NCBI RefSeq assembly: GCF_000311725.1
Contig: NZ_HE978515.1
Span: 1-64,000 of the forward strand
Origin: Robertmurraya massiliosenegalensis JC6
GTDB lineage: Bacteria; Bacillota; Bacilli; Bacillales; Cytobacillaceae
Length of the DNA stretch: 64,000 nucleotides
Reading direction: 5' to 3'
The position numbers and the translations under genes are program-made. Positions 25,109 to 34,171 of the stretch are shown in pieces. The notes beneath the pieces are model-generated. The model searched no databases. It had not been told where the DNA came from and saw only the letters and a program-made list of their open reading frames with translations. Each line of letters begins with the position of its first letter. Positions within the stretch are counted from its first letter, which is position 1.

Positions 25109-25588
25109 TTAGATAAACAGGTTTACATTTCCATCTTCAGCATCTGCCAAATAAGCTGCCACTCCTGCTAATTCAACATCATCTAAAAGTTCTTCTTGTT
25201 TAAGTCCAAGTAAATCCATTGTCATTGTACATGCGACAAGCTTGATATCTTGCTCTTGCGCCATTTCAATAAGCTGTGGTAATGGTAACGCATTGTGTTT
25301 TTTAATAACATCTTTAATCATTTTTGGCCCCATACCCGCCATATTCATTTTTGAAAGCCCTAGTTTATTTGCACCTCTAGGCATCATTTTGCCAAACATT
25401 TTTTCAATAAAGCTTTTTTCAGCTTTAATTTCTTCATCCTTACGTAGTGCATTTAATCCCCAAAATGTATGGAAAATTGTCACTTCATGATCATAGGCTG
25501 CTGCTCCATTCGCTATAATATAAGCTGCCATTACCTTGTCATAATCACCGCTAAATAATACGATAGTTGTTTTTTTTCTTTCAGTCAT
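25109..25588 (-). CDS. DsrE/DsrF-like sulfur-relay protein
   Basis: About 159 residues with the long DsrE form common in Firmicutes: IVLFSGDYDKVMAAYIIANG at the start, an inserted methionine-rich loop (MFGKMMPRGANKLG) and the conserved Cys in IKLVACTMTMDLLG. Start 25588 follows GGGGAGG. Between TusA (6 codon-sized gap) and the membrane rhodanese. It probably takes sulfur from TusA. Confidence 0.9.
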   Translation of the reverse strand: MTERKKTTIVLFSGDYDKVMAAYIIANGAAAYDHEVTIFHTFWGLNALRKDEEIKAEKSFIEKMFGKMMPRGANKLGLSKMNMAGMGPKMIKDVIKKHNALPLPQLIEMAQEQDIKLVACTMTMDLLGLKQEELLDDVELAGVAAYLADAEDGNVNLFI

Positions 25589-25617
25589 TTTGTTTCCTCC
25601 CCGTTTCCTCAAAAAAA

Positions 25618-25845
25618 TTAGCCTTTTTTAATATAAAAATATAGAACACCATTTTCTTCTTTTGTTTCAACTAGTTCATGTCCTGTTGATGCTGTCCATG
25701 CTGTTAAATCGCTTTTCGCACCTTTGTCAGTTGCAAGAACCTCTAAGATCTGCCCTGACTCAAGACCATCAATTGCTTTTTTTGTTTTTACAATCGGCAT
25801 TGGGCAAGCTAACCCTTTTGCATCTAATACTTTATCTATATTCAT
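25618..25845 (-). CDS. tusA: TusA-family sulfur carrier
   Basis: 75 residues with the ACPMPIVKTKK carrier motif. First gene of the operon TusA-DsrE-membrane rhodanese-rhodanese. The 240-bp leader carries two CstR-type operators and an FNR-type box, so this carrier probably sits under the most elaborate promoter of the cluster. Confidence 0.93.
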   Translation of the reverse strand: MNIDKVLDAKGLACPMPIVKTKKAIDGLESGQILEVLATDKGAKSDLTAWTASTGHELVETKEENGVLYFYIKKG

Positions 25846-25878
25846 GTAGATTACCTCCGTTTTTTTATTTTTACCTTT

Positions 25879-25894
25879 ACCCCTATGGGTATAA
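25879..25894. promoter_or_regulatory. CstR-type operator, promoter-proximal
   Basis: TACCCCTATGGGTATA, an ATACC-like inverted repeat with C/G tracts, 34 bp upstream of the TusA start at 25845. Confidence 0.6.
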
Positions 25895-25964
25895 TGTTAA
25901 CTAAAATAAAAATGGGTGTCAACCCTATTATTTACTTAATTATTATTCAAACTTTATATGATGC

Positions 25965-25980
25965 TGTGATAAAAATCACA
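25965..25980. promoter_or_regulatory. FNR/CRP-type box
   Basis: TGTGATAAAAATCACA fits the TGTGA-N6-TCACA palindrome of Bacillus Fnr. It lies between two CstR-type operators upstream of TusA. The same arrangement recurs at 34827, implying oxygen control added to persulfide control. Confidence 0.65.
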
Positions 25981-25991
25981 TTACCTATGTT

Positions 25992-26009
25992 ATACCCTAA
26001 TGGGTATAT
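25992..26009. promoter_or_regulatory. CstR-type operator, promoter-distal
   Basis: ATACCCTAATGGGTATAT, almost identical to the perfect palindrome at 15867 and followed by the same TTGTCAA sequence. Confidence 0.7.
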
Positions 26010-26021
26010 TGTCAACATATA

Positions 26022-26062
26022 AAATAAAAAAGTTGGATGCATTTTTCACATACACCCAACTA
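26022..26062 (-). terminator. Terminator after the DUF302 gene
   Basis: AGTTGGGTG...CATCCAACT hairpin followed by TTTTTTATTTT on the minus strand, just past the stop at 26069. Confidence 0.7.
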
Positions 26063-26068
26063 TAGCTA

Positions 26069-26455
26069 TTACACGCTTTTCTCAATACATCTTATTAGTC
26101 TTTCTTCAATATCCTTAGCAAGAGTCTGTATCTTTTCATCATTCATCATGGTAATGAGTGATGTCGGTCTTGGCATTCCAATACTTGTCTTTTCATTATC
26201 AGTATAGACCACTATCTTACATGGTAGGAAATAACCTGCAATTAAGTTTTCACTCATTACTCTATACGCTTCATGGGGATTACATACTTCAAGAACTTTA
26301 AACTCTCTTTGAAAATCAAGACCTTTTGATTGCAATTTTTCCTTCAAATCGAAATTCCACAACACACCAAATTGTTCCTCTTTTAAGTTGTCCTCTAGGC
26401 TTTTTATAGCCTCTTCTATATTCTTATTCGTTGTAACCGTATAATCAAACATCAT
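26069..26455 (-). CDS. DUF302 family protein
   Basis: 128-residue DUF302 protein, recognised by FDYTVTTNKNIEEAIKSL, FQREFKVLEVCNPHEAYRV and FLPCKIVVYTD. The role is unknown; family members often sit beside sulfur-oxidation and heavy-metal genes. It contains Cys in EVCNP and LPCK. It is separated from the upstream TauE copy by a short stretch that encodes the tail of another, lost gene. Confidence 0.85.
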   Translation of the reverse strand: MMFDYTVTTNKNIEEAIKSLEDNLKEEQFGVLWNFDLKEKLQSKGLDFQREFKVLEVCNPHEAYRVMSENLIAGYFLPCKIVVYTDNEKTSIGMPRPTSLITMMNDEKIQTLAKDIEERLIRCIEKSV

Positions 26456-26465
26456 GATTCCCCTT

Positions 26466-26566
26466 TACCCATTATTTTACGTCAGTTAAAACTGCATAGA
26501 CTGCTTCATGAAAAATCTTAACAGTAGGTTGAAATCCATTGCTATGTAAAAAATTCTCCGATTCTT
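26466..26566 (-). pseudogene. C-terminal remnant of an unrecognised gene
   Basis: Between the TauE stop and DUF302 an open frame without start reads ESENFLHSNGFQPTVKIFHE followed by AVYAVLTDVK and stops at 26466. It looks like a genuine protein end rather than random sequence, with TauE copy 2 joined on top of it. This may be the scar of the deletion that formed this part of the second gene set. I do not recognise the family. Confidence 0.4.
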
Positions 26567-26571
26567 TATTT

Positions 26572-27351
26572 TTAAAACAATATATCTACCCAAATCTTAA
26601 TAGATGTTGCAAGGATTAATACTGCTAATATCCACTGTAGAATTTTCGTATTTACTTTTTTACCAATATTTGCTCCTATTGGTGAAGCAATTAAACTTGC
26701 GACAACCATGATTAGAGCTGGGAAATACTCTACCTGACCGGTTGTTAATTTTCCAATGGTTGCTCCAATAGAAGATATAAATGTTATTGCCAATGACGAA
26801 GCAATCGTCATACGAGTTGGTATTTTTAAGACCACAAGCATGATAGGTACTAAAATAAATGCACCCGCTGCTCCTACAATTCCAGCCCCAACTCCTACAA
26901 TTAGTGCTAGAATGGCAGCCAACCATTTATTAAAGGTTACTTGCTCTAGTGGAATGTCATCTATTCCTTTTTTGGGGATAAACATCATTGCAGCTGCAAT
27001 GACTGCCAGTATCCCGTAAACAAGATTAATTGCTCCCTCACTCAAAAGTTTAGAGCCATATCCCCCTATAAAGCTTCCTATTAATATGGCTACACCCATA
27101 TATATAATAAGTGTCTTGTTTAAGTAGCCACCTTTTCGATATGCCCATACACCCCCAATCGTTGCAAAAAACACCTGAACCGCGCTAATTCCTGAAACCT
27201 CGTGAGCACTAAATGCAGCTAGTCCAAATAACGGTGGTATGTATAGTAGCATAGGGTATTTAATAATCGATCCACCAATTCCAACCATACCAGAAATAAA
27301 TGAACCAATGAATCCTATTAAGAAAATTACGATTATAAATAAGAAATCCAT
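26572..27351 (-). CDS. TauE/SafE-family sulfite/organosulfonate exporter, copy 2
   Basis: 259 residues, same helices and motifs as copy 1 at 21110-21886 ([35 protein letters not shown]). Most differences are conservative (Ile/Val, Phe/Tyr), pointing to recent duplication followed by drift at synonymous sites. Probably exports sulfite. It follows the MFS gene after a terminator. Confidence 0.92.
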   Translation of the reverse strand: MDFLFIIVIFLIGFIGSFISGMVGIGGSIIKYPMLLYIPPLFGLAAFSAHEVSGISAVQVFFATIGGVWAYRKGGYLNKTLIIYMGVAILIGSFIGGYGSKLLSEGAINLVYGILAVIAAAMMFIPKKGIDDIPLEQVTFNKWLAAILALIVGVGAGIVGAAGAFILVPIMLVVLKIPTRMTIASSLAITFISSIGATIGKLTTGQVEYFPALIMVVASLIASPIGANIGKKVNTKILQWILAVLILATSIKIWVDILF

Positions 27352-27473
27352 AATTCAATCCACCTCCTCTAAACCTTATTATTTCAATTACAGGAGTTAA
27401 AATACGAGGTGAATTTTTCCCACAAACTTCTTAATAGCTGGTACAAAAAAGTTAATATTTAACTTGCCATAAA

Positions 27474-27506
27474 AAAAAGATAGGTTTTATACCTATCTAA
27501 TCAATC
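27474..27506 (-). terminator. Terminator of the MFS transporter gene
   Basis: GATAGGT-TTTAT-ACCTATC hairpin followed by a T-run on the minus strand. Confidence 0.8.
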
Positions 27507-27515
27507 ATTATAATA

Positions 27516-28805
27516 TTACTTTTTTCGCCTTGACCATATTATGATGGGAACAAGTAACAATGAAAAAATTCCTCCAAAAAGAGAGAGAGTTGCATAACTA
27601 GAATTGGCTACAATGACTCCAGATAATCCACCACCTGTAGCCCCAGATATTGCTACCAAAACATCTACGGATCCTTGCGTTTTTGCACGGCTGTGCGGAT
27701 CAGTTGAATCAACAAGAAGTGCCGTACCACTAATTAAACCAAAATTCCATCCGAGTCCTAGCAATACTAGAGCGATGGTAAGGAATAACATCGAGTTACC
27801 TGGTGCAACAGCTGCAAAAACACCTGCAGCCAATAATGTTACACCGGAAGCGATAGCCATGGTATTTCGTCCAATCTTGTCAACAAGTATTCCAGTTATA
27901 AGGGATGGTAAATACATAGCACCAATATGGAATCCTATTATCATTCCTACGTCACTCAAACCATGACCATGATGACCCATATGGATTGGAGTCATTGTCA
28001 TAATTGCAACCATTACCACTTGCGTTAACACCATTACTGTTGCGGCGGCAAAAATCCCTCTTTTATTATTCATAAGCATATTTATTTTTTCATTTGTACG
28101 ATCATTGTTTTGTGCACTTGCTATTTTTTTAGCGATAATAAGTGGATCAGGACGCATAAAAATTAGGATCACTAAACCTGCAAGAAAATAGGTTCCAGCT
28201 GCTAAGATAAATGGCCCAGATAATTCAGGCATACCAATTTTTGATGCAAACCTTCCCATAACTTCTACTAAATTGGGACCTGCAACCGCACCAAATGTAG
28301 TGGATACTAATGCCATACTAATTGCTGTTGCTCTTTGTTTTGAGTTTGCCAAATCAGTTCCAGCATATCTAGCCTGAAGATTAGTAGCGCTACCGGCACC
28401 GTATATGAGCAATGCAGCAAAAAGAAGTAGAATATTATTAAAAACAGCTGAAATGACTACACCAACAGCTCCTATACCGCCTAGTATGAAACCTGTTGCA
28501 AGCCCTAATCTGCGACCAAAACGTTGGGATAGCCTTCCCACGAGAAGTGCTGCCCCTGCAGAACCTAAAGTGAATAAAGCAGTAGGTAACCCTGAAATAT
28601 CATCCGTTCCCAGCATGTCCTTTGCAAGCAATGCACCTACAGTAATACCTGCAGCAAGACCTGCACCACCAAAAATCTGTGAAATAACAACTACCATTAG
28701 TGTTCGCTTGTATAAGGTATTCTGCTTCTCACTAGAATAAATAGGACTCTGAGAAGATTCTGATTCAGTTTTCTTATCTAGAGACTCACTATTTTTATTT
28801 GTCAT
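27516..28805 (-). CDS. MFS transporter
   Basis: 429-residue major facilitator with 12 predicted helices after a hydrophilic N-terminus, GRLSQRFGRRLG after helix 2 and the central loop at about 235-250. A histidine-rich HMGHHGHGLSD loop follows helix 7. Substrate unknown; the position behind a CstR-type operator suggests export of a sulfur compound or of a drug-like stress product. Confidence 0.85.
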   Translation of the reverse strand: MTNKNSESLDKKTESESSQSPIYSSEKQNTLYKRTLMVVVISQIFGGAGLAAGITVGALLAKDMLGTDDISGLPTALFTLGSAGAALLVGRLSQRFGRRLGLATGFILGGIGAVGVVISAVFNNILLLFAALLIYGAGSATNLQARYAGTDLANSKQRATAISMALVSTTFGAVAGPNLVEVMGRFASKIGMPELSGPFILAAGTYFLAGLVILIFMRPDPLIIAKKIASAQNNDRTNEKINMLMNNKRGIFAAATVMVLTQVVMVAIMTMTPIHMGHHGHGLSDVGMIIGFHIGAMYLPSLITGILVDKIGRNTMAIASGVTLLAAGVFAAVAPGNSMLFLTIALVLLGLGWNFGLISGTALLVDSTDPHSRAKTQGSVDVLVAISGATGGGLSGVIVANSSYATLSLFGGIFSLLLVPIIIWSRRKK

Positions 28806-28896
28806 ACATGTTTGCTCCTTCCAGCTAAACTACAAATGGGTCTTTTGTGATCAGAAAATGTTTTTTTGTAATAGTTAACATAAACACTTATTCAAT

Positions 28897-28914
28897 AATA
28901 CCATATGGGGTATA
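28897..28914. promoter_or_regulatory. CstR-type operator upstream of the MFS gene
   Basis: ATACCATATGGGGTATAT, an imperfect palindrome with the same core as at 15867, about 90 bp upstream of the MFS start. Confidence 0.65.
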
Positions 28915-28921
28915 TAAAATA

Positions 28922-28964
28922 GAATAAAAAAATAGCTAGGAGTAATGTTTCCAAGCTATTTTAC
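28922..28964 (-). terminator. Terminator of the CcdA-TlpA-regulator-kinase operon
   Basis: AATAGCTTGG pairs with CCTAGCTATT, followed by TTTTTTTATT on the minus strand, after the kinase stop at 28996. Confidence 0.75.
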
Positions 28965-28995
28965 TAATTAGTTTTTTTAATGTTAACTAGATTTA

Positions 28996-30084
28996 TTAAG
29001 TGGTGCGGCCTAAAGGCAAAGTAAACCAGAATGAATTATAATTCTGATTTGATAGTAGCCCAATCTTTCCATTATGATGTTCAACAATTTCTTTTGAAAT
29101 CGAGAGTCCAAGTCCTGTTCCACCCGTTTCGCTATTTCTTGAAGAATCAGTTCGATAAAATCTCTCAAAGATTCTTTCTTGGTCCAAATCTGAAATTCGT
29201 TGGCTTGGTCCACTTACTGTCACAAGGTAGTCTTCATCCAATGCTTCACCTTTTATTATAATTGGCCCTGTGCCCTCATAATAACGGATTGCATTATCGA
29301 TCAAATTACTAATTACCTGTGGAATTCCTCCATTTATAACAGTCACTATTCCATATTCCGTTTGTAATTCTACTTTAATACCTCTCTGATCCAATAACCA
29401 CTTAAACATTTCAACGGATTGCTCTATAAGTAAGCGCATATCTACGTGCTGTCTTTCAGTAAAGTTTTGTATGGACGCATAATCCCATTCTTTTAATATC
29501 TCAAACTGTTCAACCATATGCGTAAGACGTTTAGATTCTTGCTGAAGTGATTCATATAGTTTTGGGTTACCTTCAATGACCCCATTACTTAGTGCATTTA
29601 AGTAACCATTTAAATTTGATAACGGCGTTCGAAATTCATGAGACAGATCCGAAATAAGCTTCTGTCGAAATTGTTGATTATTCTTTAATTGCTGTACTAA
29701 TTCATTAAAATGGAGAATAAGTTGTTCTATCTCTCCATCCGATTTCACTTTAATTGGTTCGGGATAATGCCCTTGCTTCATAATTTTTGTAGACTCTATC
29801 AATCTATTCAATGGTTTAATTAACTTCGTTGTTAAATAAAAATGAACTACGCTACCCATTATGATTACACTGACACTAAATAACCATAAATATTGAAAAA
29901 GTGTCGTATTGAACTCATTCTGTTTTTGAGCATTAATTTGCCCCATTCCGTCAACCAAGAAACAAGCTGTGTTATAGATTGCCCAACTACTCAAGATGAT
30001 AAATATGGCAATAACTATAATATTGGTCAGAGTTAATCTCCATAAAACCTTTTTGGGAAAGCATGATTTTAACACTTTATCCAT
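28996..30084 (-). CDS. Sensor histidine kinase of the sulfur cluster
   Basis: Membrane kinase of about 362 residues. Start ATG 30084 (MDKVLKS) overlaps the regulator stop at 30077, a coupled pair; the longer frame reaches into the regulator gene. Two helices (about 18-38, 60-83), HAMP, HisKA with H in DLSHEFRTPLSN, then HATPase with NLIDNAIRYYE and GTGLGLSISKE. The extracytoplasmic loop is very short (about 20 residues) and a Cys (TACF) sits in the first helix, hinting at sensing within the membrane or through the TlpA/CcdA partners encoded upstream. Confidence 0.9.
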   Translation of the reverse strand: MDKVLKSCFPKKVLWRLTLTNIIVIAIFIILSSWAIYNTACFLVDGMGQINAQKQNEFNTTLFQYLWLFSVSVIIMGSVVHFYLTTKLIKPLNRLIESTKIMKQGHYPEPIKVKSDGEIEQLILHFNELVQQLKNNQQFRQKLISDLSHEFRTPLSNLNGYLNALSNGVIEGNPKLYESLQQESKRLTHMVEQFEILKEWDYASIQNFTERQHVDMRLLIEQSVEMFKWLLDQRGIKVELQTEYGIVTVINGGIPQVISNLIDNAIRYYEGTGPIIIKGEALDEDYLVTVSGPSQRISDLDQERIFERFYRTDSSRNSETGGTGLGLSISKEIVEHHNGKIGLLSNQNYNSFWFTLPLGRTT

Positions 30085-30769
30085 CAACAAATTTATACCC
30101 CATTCCTCTGACCGTTTGTATTCGTTTTGGAGAAGAAGGATTATCTTCAATTTTTTCTCGTAGCTTTTTAATATGTGCATCGATCGTCCTATCTAATATC
30201 ATTTTATCAGCATAGGGGTATAATTGATTTAGTAAGTCCTCTCTTGTTAAAACTACATTCGGATTTCTTAAGAAATGATATAAAAGTTTGAACTCGTGCT
30301 TAGTTAAATTTAACTTTTTATCATATAAAATAACCTCGCCTTTTCTAGGTTTTATACATAAACCACCATATGTTATCTTTTGGCAAAATTGCCCAGCCCT
30401 CCTCAGAACAGCTTCGACATGGGCCAGAAGTTCATCAGGATCAAAAGGCTTAGTTAGATAATCATCTGCACCCATTTTCAATCCCTTTATCCGATCATCG
30501 ATACGTACTTTAGCCGACAACATAATTATGGATACCTCATTTTGCTCTTGTTCTCTAACCCACACACAAAAGTCTTCTCCACTTAACTTTGGAAGCATTA
30601 AATCAAGAATAATTAAACATGGATGGTATGTTAAGAAGGCATCTTTTGCTCCTATCCCATCTTCTGCTTCAATAACATGATATCCTTCCTTCTCTAAGTA
30701 GATTTTGATTAACTCGCGAATCATTTGATTATCTTCAACAACTAGTATGGATTGTGTCACATAGGTCAC
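30077..30769 (-). CDS. OmpR-family response regulator of the sulfur cluster
   Basis: 230 residues, receiver with VVEDN acidic pocket, acceptor Asp in IILDLMLPKLSG and KPFDPDE, then a winged-helix DNA-binding domain ending RGMGYKFVDG. Functional parent-like relative of the D-to-E regulator at 15974-16678. It follows TlpA by about 30 bp and overlaps its kinase. Confidence 0.92.
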   Translation of the reverse strand: MTYVTQSILVVEDNQMIRELIKIYLEKEGYHVIEAEDGIGAKDAFLTYHPCLIILDLMLPKLSGEDFCVWVREQEQNEVSIIMLSAKVRIDDRIKGLKMGADDYLTKPFDPDELLAHVEAVLRRAGQFCQKITYGGLCIKPRKGEVILYDKKLNLTKHEFKLLYHFLRNPNVVLTREDLLNQLYPYADKMILDRTIDAHIKKLREKIEDNPSSPKRIQTVRGMGYKFVDG

Positions 30770-30799
30770 CCCTTGTCCATTGTACTAAACAACTAATGC

Positions 30800-31393
30800 T
30801 TATTTCACCTTTTCGAATTCTTGAGCCATTGAATCATAATTCATTGCGCCTATGGAAATAAATTGTATATGCCCATTTGAATCTAACAAATAAGAAGTAG
30901 GATATGCATGTACTTGGTAAGTATCCGATACACTTAAGTTTTCATCAAGCAACACGGGAAAAGTCAAACCAAAATTCTCTACAAACTTTATAACATCTTC
31001 TTGACTTGTTTCAGTTTGTGTCAAGTTAACAGCTAATATCTCAATATCTTTCTTTTCATATAATTCCTGCATGTCAGGCATCTCTGCTCTACATGGTGGG
31101 CACCAAGTTGCCCAAAAGTTAATAAAGACAGGTTTACCTCTATAATCAGACAGACTAACAGTTTCTCCATTCAATGTTTTAAGCTGAAAGTCGGGTGCTA
31201 ATTCACCCTTTTTAATTCCACTACTATCAGATGTTGTCATTATATCATCATTCGTTTCTCCTTCTGATAAGGTGTTTTGCGTTGTTGTCTCACCATTGGA
31301 AAATACTGCATCAATAATTACCCAACTAAACATCCCGAATATAATTACAGCTAGAATTATTTTATTTAATTTACTCAAATCTTTAACCTCCAA
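30800..31393 (-). CDS. TlpA/ResA-like thiol-disulfide oxidoreductase, copy 2
   Basis: 197 residues: membrane anchor (about 10-30), a Ser/Thr-rich spacer, and a redoxin domain with CPPC at 98-101 (FWATWCPPCRAE) and cis-Pro AYPTSYLLD. Follows CcdA by four bases, so electrons can pass from CcdA. Related to 16681-17244. Confidence 0.92.
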   Translation of the reverse strand: MEVKDLSKLNKIILAVIIFGMFSWVIIDAVFSNGETTTQNTLSEGETNDDIMTTSDSSGIKKGELAPDFQLKTLNGETVSLSDYRGKPVFINFWATWCPPCRAEMPDMQELYEKKDIEILAVNLTQTETSQEDVIKFVENFGLTFPVLLDENLSVSDTYQVHAYPTSYLLDSNGHIQFISIGAMNYDSMAQEFEKVK

Positions 31394-31397
31394 GCTA

Positions 31398-32156
31398 CTA
31401 TCCTAATTTTGATAACCATGTTCCTTCTACGATATCAAGTAAAAAGCCCGTAATACGCGGCATTAAGCCTAAGAATAATACTAGACCCATTAAAATCATA
31501 ATTAGTCCGCCCATTTTCATAATCAATGAACTTTTACGTACTATCCACTTTGTTGACCCGAGGAAGAAAGTCAATATTAAATAAGGTAAAGCAAAGCCAA
31601 TTATATACATCATTGTATATATCATACCTTGTGCCGGATTACTTGCGGCCAATAGCAATATTGAACCAAAGATTGGTCCTATACAAGGGGTCCATCCAGC
31701 AGCAAAGCCAAGTCCCACAAAAAAAGTCCCTAAATATCCTGAAGGTTTTCTAGCAAACTGAAAACGCCTTTCCTTCATCAATAAAGAGATATTTAACCAC
31801 CCCGCAACAAACAACCCCATTACAATTAAAAAGATACCTGCAATTCTCTGAATAAACAGTCCTGTTTCACCGTTTAATATCGTTTGAATCCATTCACCAA
31901 AAAAGGAAGCACTTGCACCTAAGCTAATAAAAACTAGTGAAACACCTAATAAAAATACGATAGAATGACTTAATAATTTCCCGCGTATTTTGGTATTTTG
32001 TTTTTCATGTAGTTCTTTCACACTTATTCCAGTTATGTAGGATAGATATGCTGGAAAAATAGGAAGTACACAAGGCGAGAGAAAAGATAGCGCTCCAGCA
32101 GACATAGCTAGTAACATTCCTACAATTATTACCGTATCTGCTCCAATTACATTCAT
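31398..32156 (-). CDS. ccdA: CcdA-type transmembrane electron carrier
   Basis: About 252 residues with six or more helices and the two key cysteines in LSPCVLPIFPAY and GWTPCIGPIFGS, as in CcdA/DsbD. It moves electrons from cytoplasmic thioredoxin to external TlpA proteins. Start 32156 (MNVIGAD) follows GAGGGG. First gene of CcdA-TlpA-regulator-kinase. Confidence 0.93.
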   Translation of the reverse strand: MNVIGADTVIIVGMLLAMSAGALSFLSPCVLPIFPAYLSYITGISVKELHEKQNTKIRGKLLSHSIVFLLGVSLVFISLGASASFFGEWIQTILNGETGLFIQRIAGIFLIVMGLFVAGWLNISLLMKERRFQFARKPSGYLGTFFVGLGFAAGWTPCIGPIFGSILLLAASNPAQGMIYTMMYIIGFALPYLILTFFLGSTKWIVRKSSLIMKMGGLIMILMGLVLFLGLMPRITGFLLDIVEGTWLSKLG

Positions 32157-32280
32157 AGAAACCCCTCTTTCCATTTGATATATTTAATAAAAACAAACTA
32201 TTTAGTAGTCCCTAAAAAATATAATAAAAGTCCAATGTGAAAATTCTATGAAAATAACGAAATTCTTTTCACTTTAAATT

Positions 32281-32320
32281 AGTAATAGCGCCTCTACTTC
32301 AGTAGAGACGCTATTTTCCA
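32281..32320. terminator. Hairpin between TusA and ccdA
   Basis: AATAGCG-CCTCTACT pairs with AGTAGAG-CGCTATT with only a 2-base loop. T-run is weak on either side. It separates two minus-strand operons. Confidence 0.6.
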
Positions 32321-32381
32321 GTCATATGAATATTACTCACTTCACAGGGAATAGAGGACTTATAGCTACCTATCTTATTTG

Positions 32382-32615
32382 TTATCCTTTTTTAATCCAA
32401 AACTTTAGTACGCCATTTTCCTCTTCATCTTTAATTAGTTCATGTCCACCTGATTTCGCCCATGCTGTTAAATCATTTTTAGCACCCTTATCGGTCGCAT
32501 GAATTTCCAAAACATCTCCTAATTCCAATGTGTCCATTTCTTTCTTTGTTCTAACGATGGGCATAGGACAGGCGAGACCTTTACAATCCAACACCTTAGT
32601 TGATTGAACAGACAT
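32382..32615 (-). CDS. tusA: TusA-family sulfur carrier
   Basis: 77 residues with KGLACPMPIVRTKK; an extra Cys in LDCKG. Follows the second dioxygenase fusion by 15 bases, repeating the arrangement at 21945-23333. Confidence 0.93.
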   Translation of the reverse strand: MSVQSTKVLDCKGLACPMPIVRTKKEMDTLELGDVLEIHATDKGAKNDLTAWAKSGGHELIKDEEENGVLKFWIKKG

Positions 32616-32630
32616 TGTGTTTCCTCCTTA

Positions 32631-33755
32631 CTACCTAACCGCACATCGATTTGGTCCAATTTCCATTTCCCGCTGTTGCTCTAGTTCCGGATTGATCTTA
32701 CCCATATTTGTTTCACGTATTTCCTGATATGAATTCGGTTGAGGAGGAAGATTTTCGGTTACTGTCCTTCTGAATTCATTTTCATCCTGTATATTTAATC
32801 CATGATTTTCTTTATAGAGGACTCCAAGTTTCTCAGATACACTTCCGTCATCATTCATTTCATGATGAGTCATAAAGTGTGCTGGGAGAACTAAAAGGTC
32901 ATCTGCTAGTTCCTTATATCGCTTATATAAGGAATTTCGAAGATCGCTAACCCAATCCTCAGCTTTTCCTGCAAGATCTGGGCGACCAATCGAATCAATG
33001 AATAAAATATCTCCTGTTAATAAATATTGATCATCCACGACAAAGGATGTACTCCCGATTGTATGTCCAGGTGAGTATACTGCTTTAATTGTCGTTTCTC
33101 CTACCTGATATTCATCACCATCCTGAATATGGTTATATTCATATGTGACTTCATCAGCATCCTTAGGTGGTAAACAATAAGTAGCACCATGTTTTTCGGC
33201 AAGCTTTCTCCCACCTGATATATGGTCTGCATGTAGATGAGTATCAAGTACATGTGTCATCTGGATGTTGTGCTCACTAATGAACTCCTCGTATTGCTCG
33301 ATCATTCGGTTTGTATCAATCATTGCTCCTTTGCCATTTGATTCGATTAGGTAAGACAAACAACCTTTCCCAATACGAACAAATTGATAAATAGAACCAC
33401 CTTTTTTTAAGTCACCAATTTTTATTGGTTCCAAGTGTTCACTCCAGGCTTTCATTCCACCTTCTATAGAAAACACATTATTAGTGAAACCAGCTTCCGT
33501 AATTTGATCGGCTACAAATTCAGAGGAGCCACCTTTTGCACAAATGACATAGATATCTTTATCTTTTGGTAACTGATCTTCAACAGGTTCAATTCCATCA
33601 ATTAACTCGAAATAGGGTTTATTGATAACTTCAACATTTTCACCTTCAATTTTCCAATCATCAAAATCATCCGTGTTTCTTGCATCAAGAATAAAAATCG
33701 TCTCTTTGCTTAGTATTTTTTTTACGAGCTCTTTTACAGTAATTGTTTGTGCCAA
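32631..33755 (-). CDS. Rhodanese-persulfide dioxygenase fusion, copy 2
   Basis: 374 residues with the same layout as copy 1: rhodanese C72 (VICAKGGSS) and metallo-beta-lactamase THLHADH, PGHTIGS, LPAHF, and the same NRCAVR ending. Paralogue by duplication, moderately diverged. Between DsrE and TusA. Confidence 0.9.
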   Translation of the reverse strand: MAQTITVKELVKKILSKETIFILDARNTDDFDDWKIEGENVEVINKPYFELIDGIEPVEDQLPKDKDIYVICAKGGSSEFVADQITEAGFTNNVFSIEGGMKAWSEHLEPIKIGDLKKGGSIYQFVRIGKGCLSYLIESNGKGAMIDTNRMIEQYEEFISEHNIQMTHVLDTHLHADHISGGRKLAEKHGATYCLPPKDADEVTYEYNHIQDGDEYQVGETTIKAVYSPGHTIGSTSFVVDDQYLLTGDILFIDSIGRPDLAGKAEDWVSDLRNSLYKRYKELADDLLVLPAHFMTHHEMNDDGSVSEKLGVLYKENHGLNIQDENEFRRTVTENLPPQPNSYQEIRETNMGKINPELEQQREMEIGPNRCAVR

Positions 33756-33768
33756 ATTTGTCCCCTCC

Positions 33769-34158
33769 TTAGAATGTAAGTGTTACGTCTGCATCCTTCG
33801 CAAACGTTAAGAAGGTTACGGCTCCTCCAACATCAATACCTTCCACAAAATGCTCTTTTTCTAAGCTCATCACATCCATTGTCATCTGACAGGCAATCAT
33901 TTTGACACCCATTTCGCTTGCCATGGAAACTAATTCTTCAATAGGGGGAACATTAGCCTTTTTAAAGCCCTCTTGGAAATGCTCTGTACCCGCCGGCATT
34001 GGTAAGTTTTTATGTCCCTCTTTATGAATGAGGTTTAACCCCTCAAATGTAAAAAAGATTCCTACTTCTGCATCCGTTGCTGCGGCAGCAGTTGCTATAT
34101 TAAAAACCTTATATGCATCGAACATACCACCATTTGCAGCAATAATCGCTACTTTCAT
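33769..34158 (-). CDS. DsrE-fold sulfur-relay protein
   Basis: 129 residues ([20 protein letters not shown] at the start) with the carrier Cys in [14 protein letters not shown]. 13 bases downstream of the TusA-rhodanese fusion and 13 bases before the dioxygenase, so one operon of four sulfur-relay genes. Confidence 0.9.
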   Translation of the reverse strand: MKVAIIAANGGMFDAYKVFNIATAAAATDAEVGIFFTFEGLNLIHKEGHKNLPMPAGTEHFQEGFKKANVPPIEELVSMASEMGVKMIACQMTMDVMSLEKEHFVEGIDVGGAVTFLTFAKDADVTLTF

Positions 34159-34171
34159 GATTAATTCCTCC

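Noticed and set aside
26572-27351. TauE copy 2 as an assembly duplicate of copy 1
   Set aside because: DNA and protein differ at many positions and flanking genes differ, so both are real.
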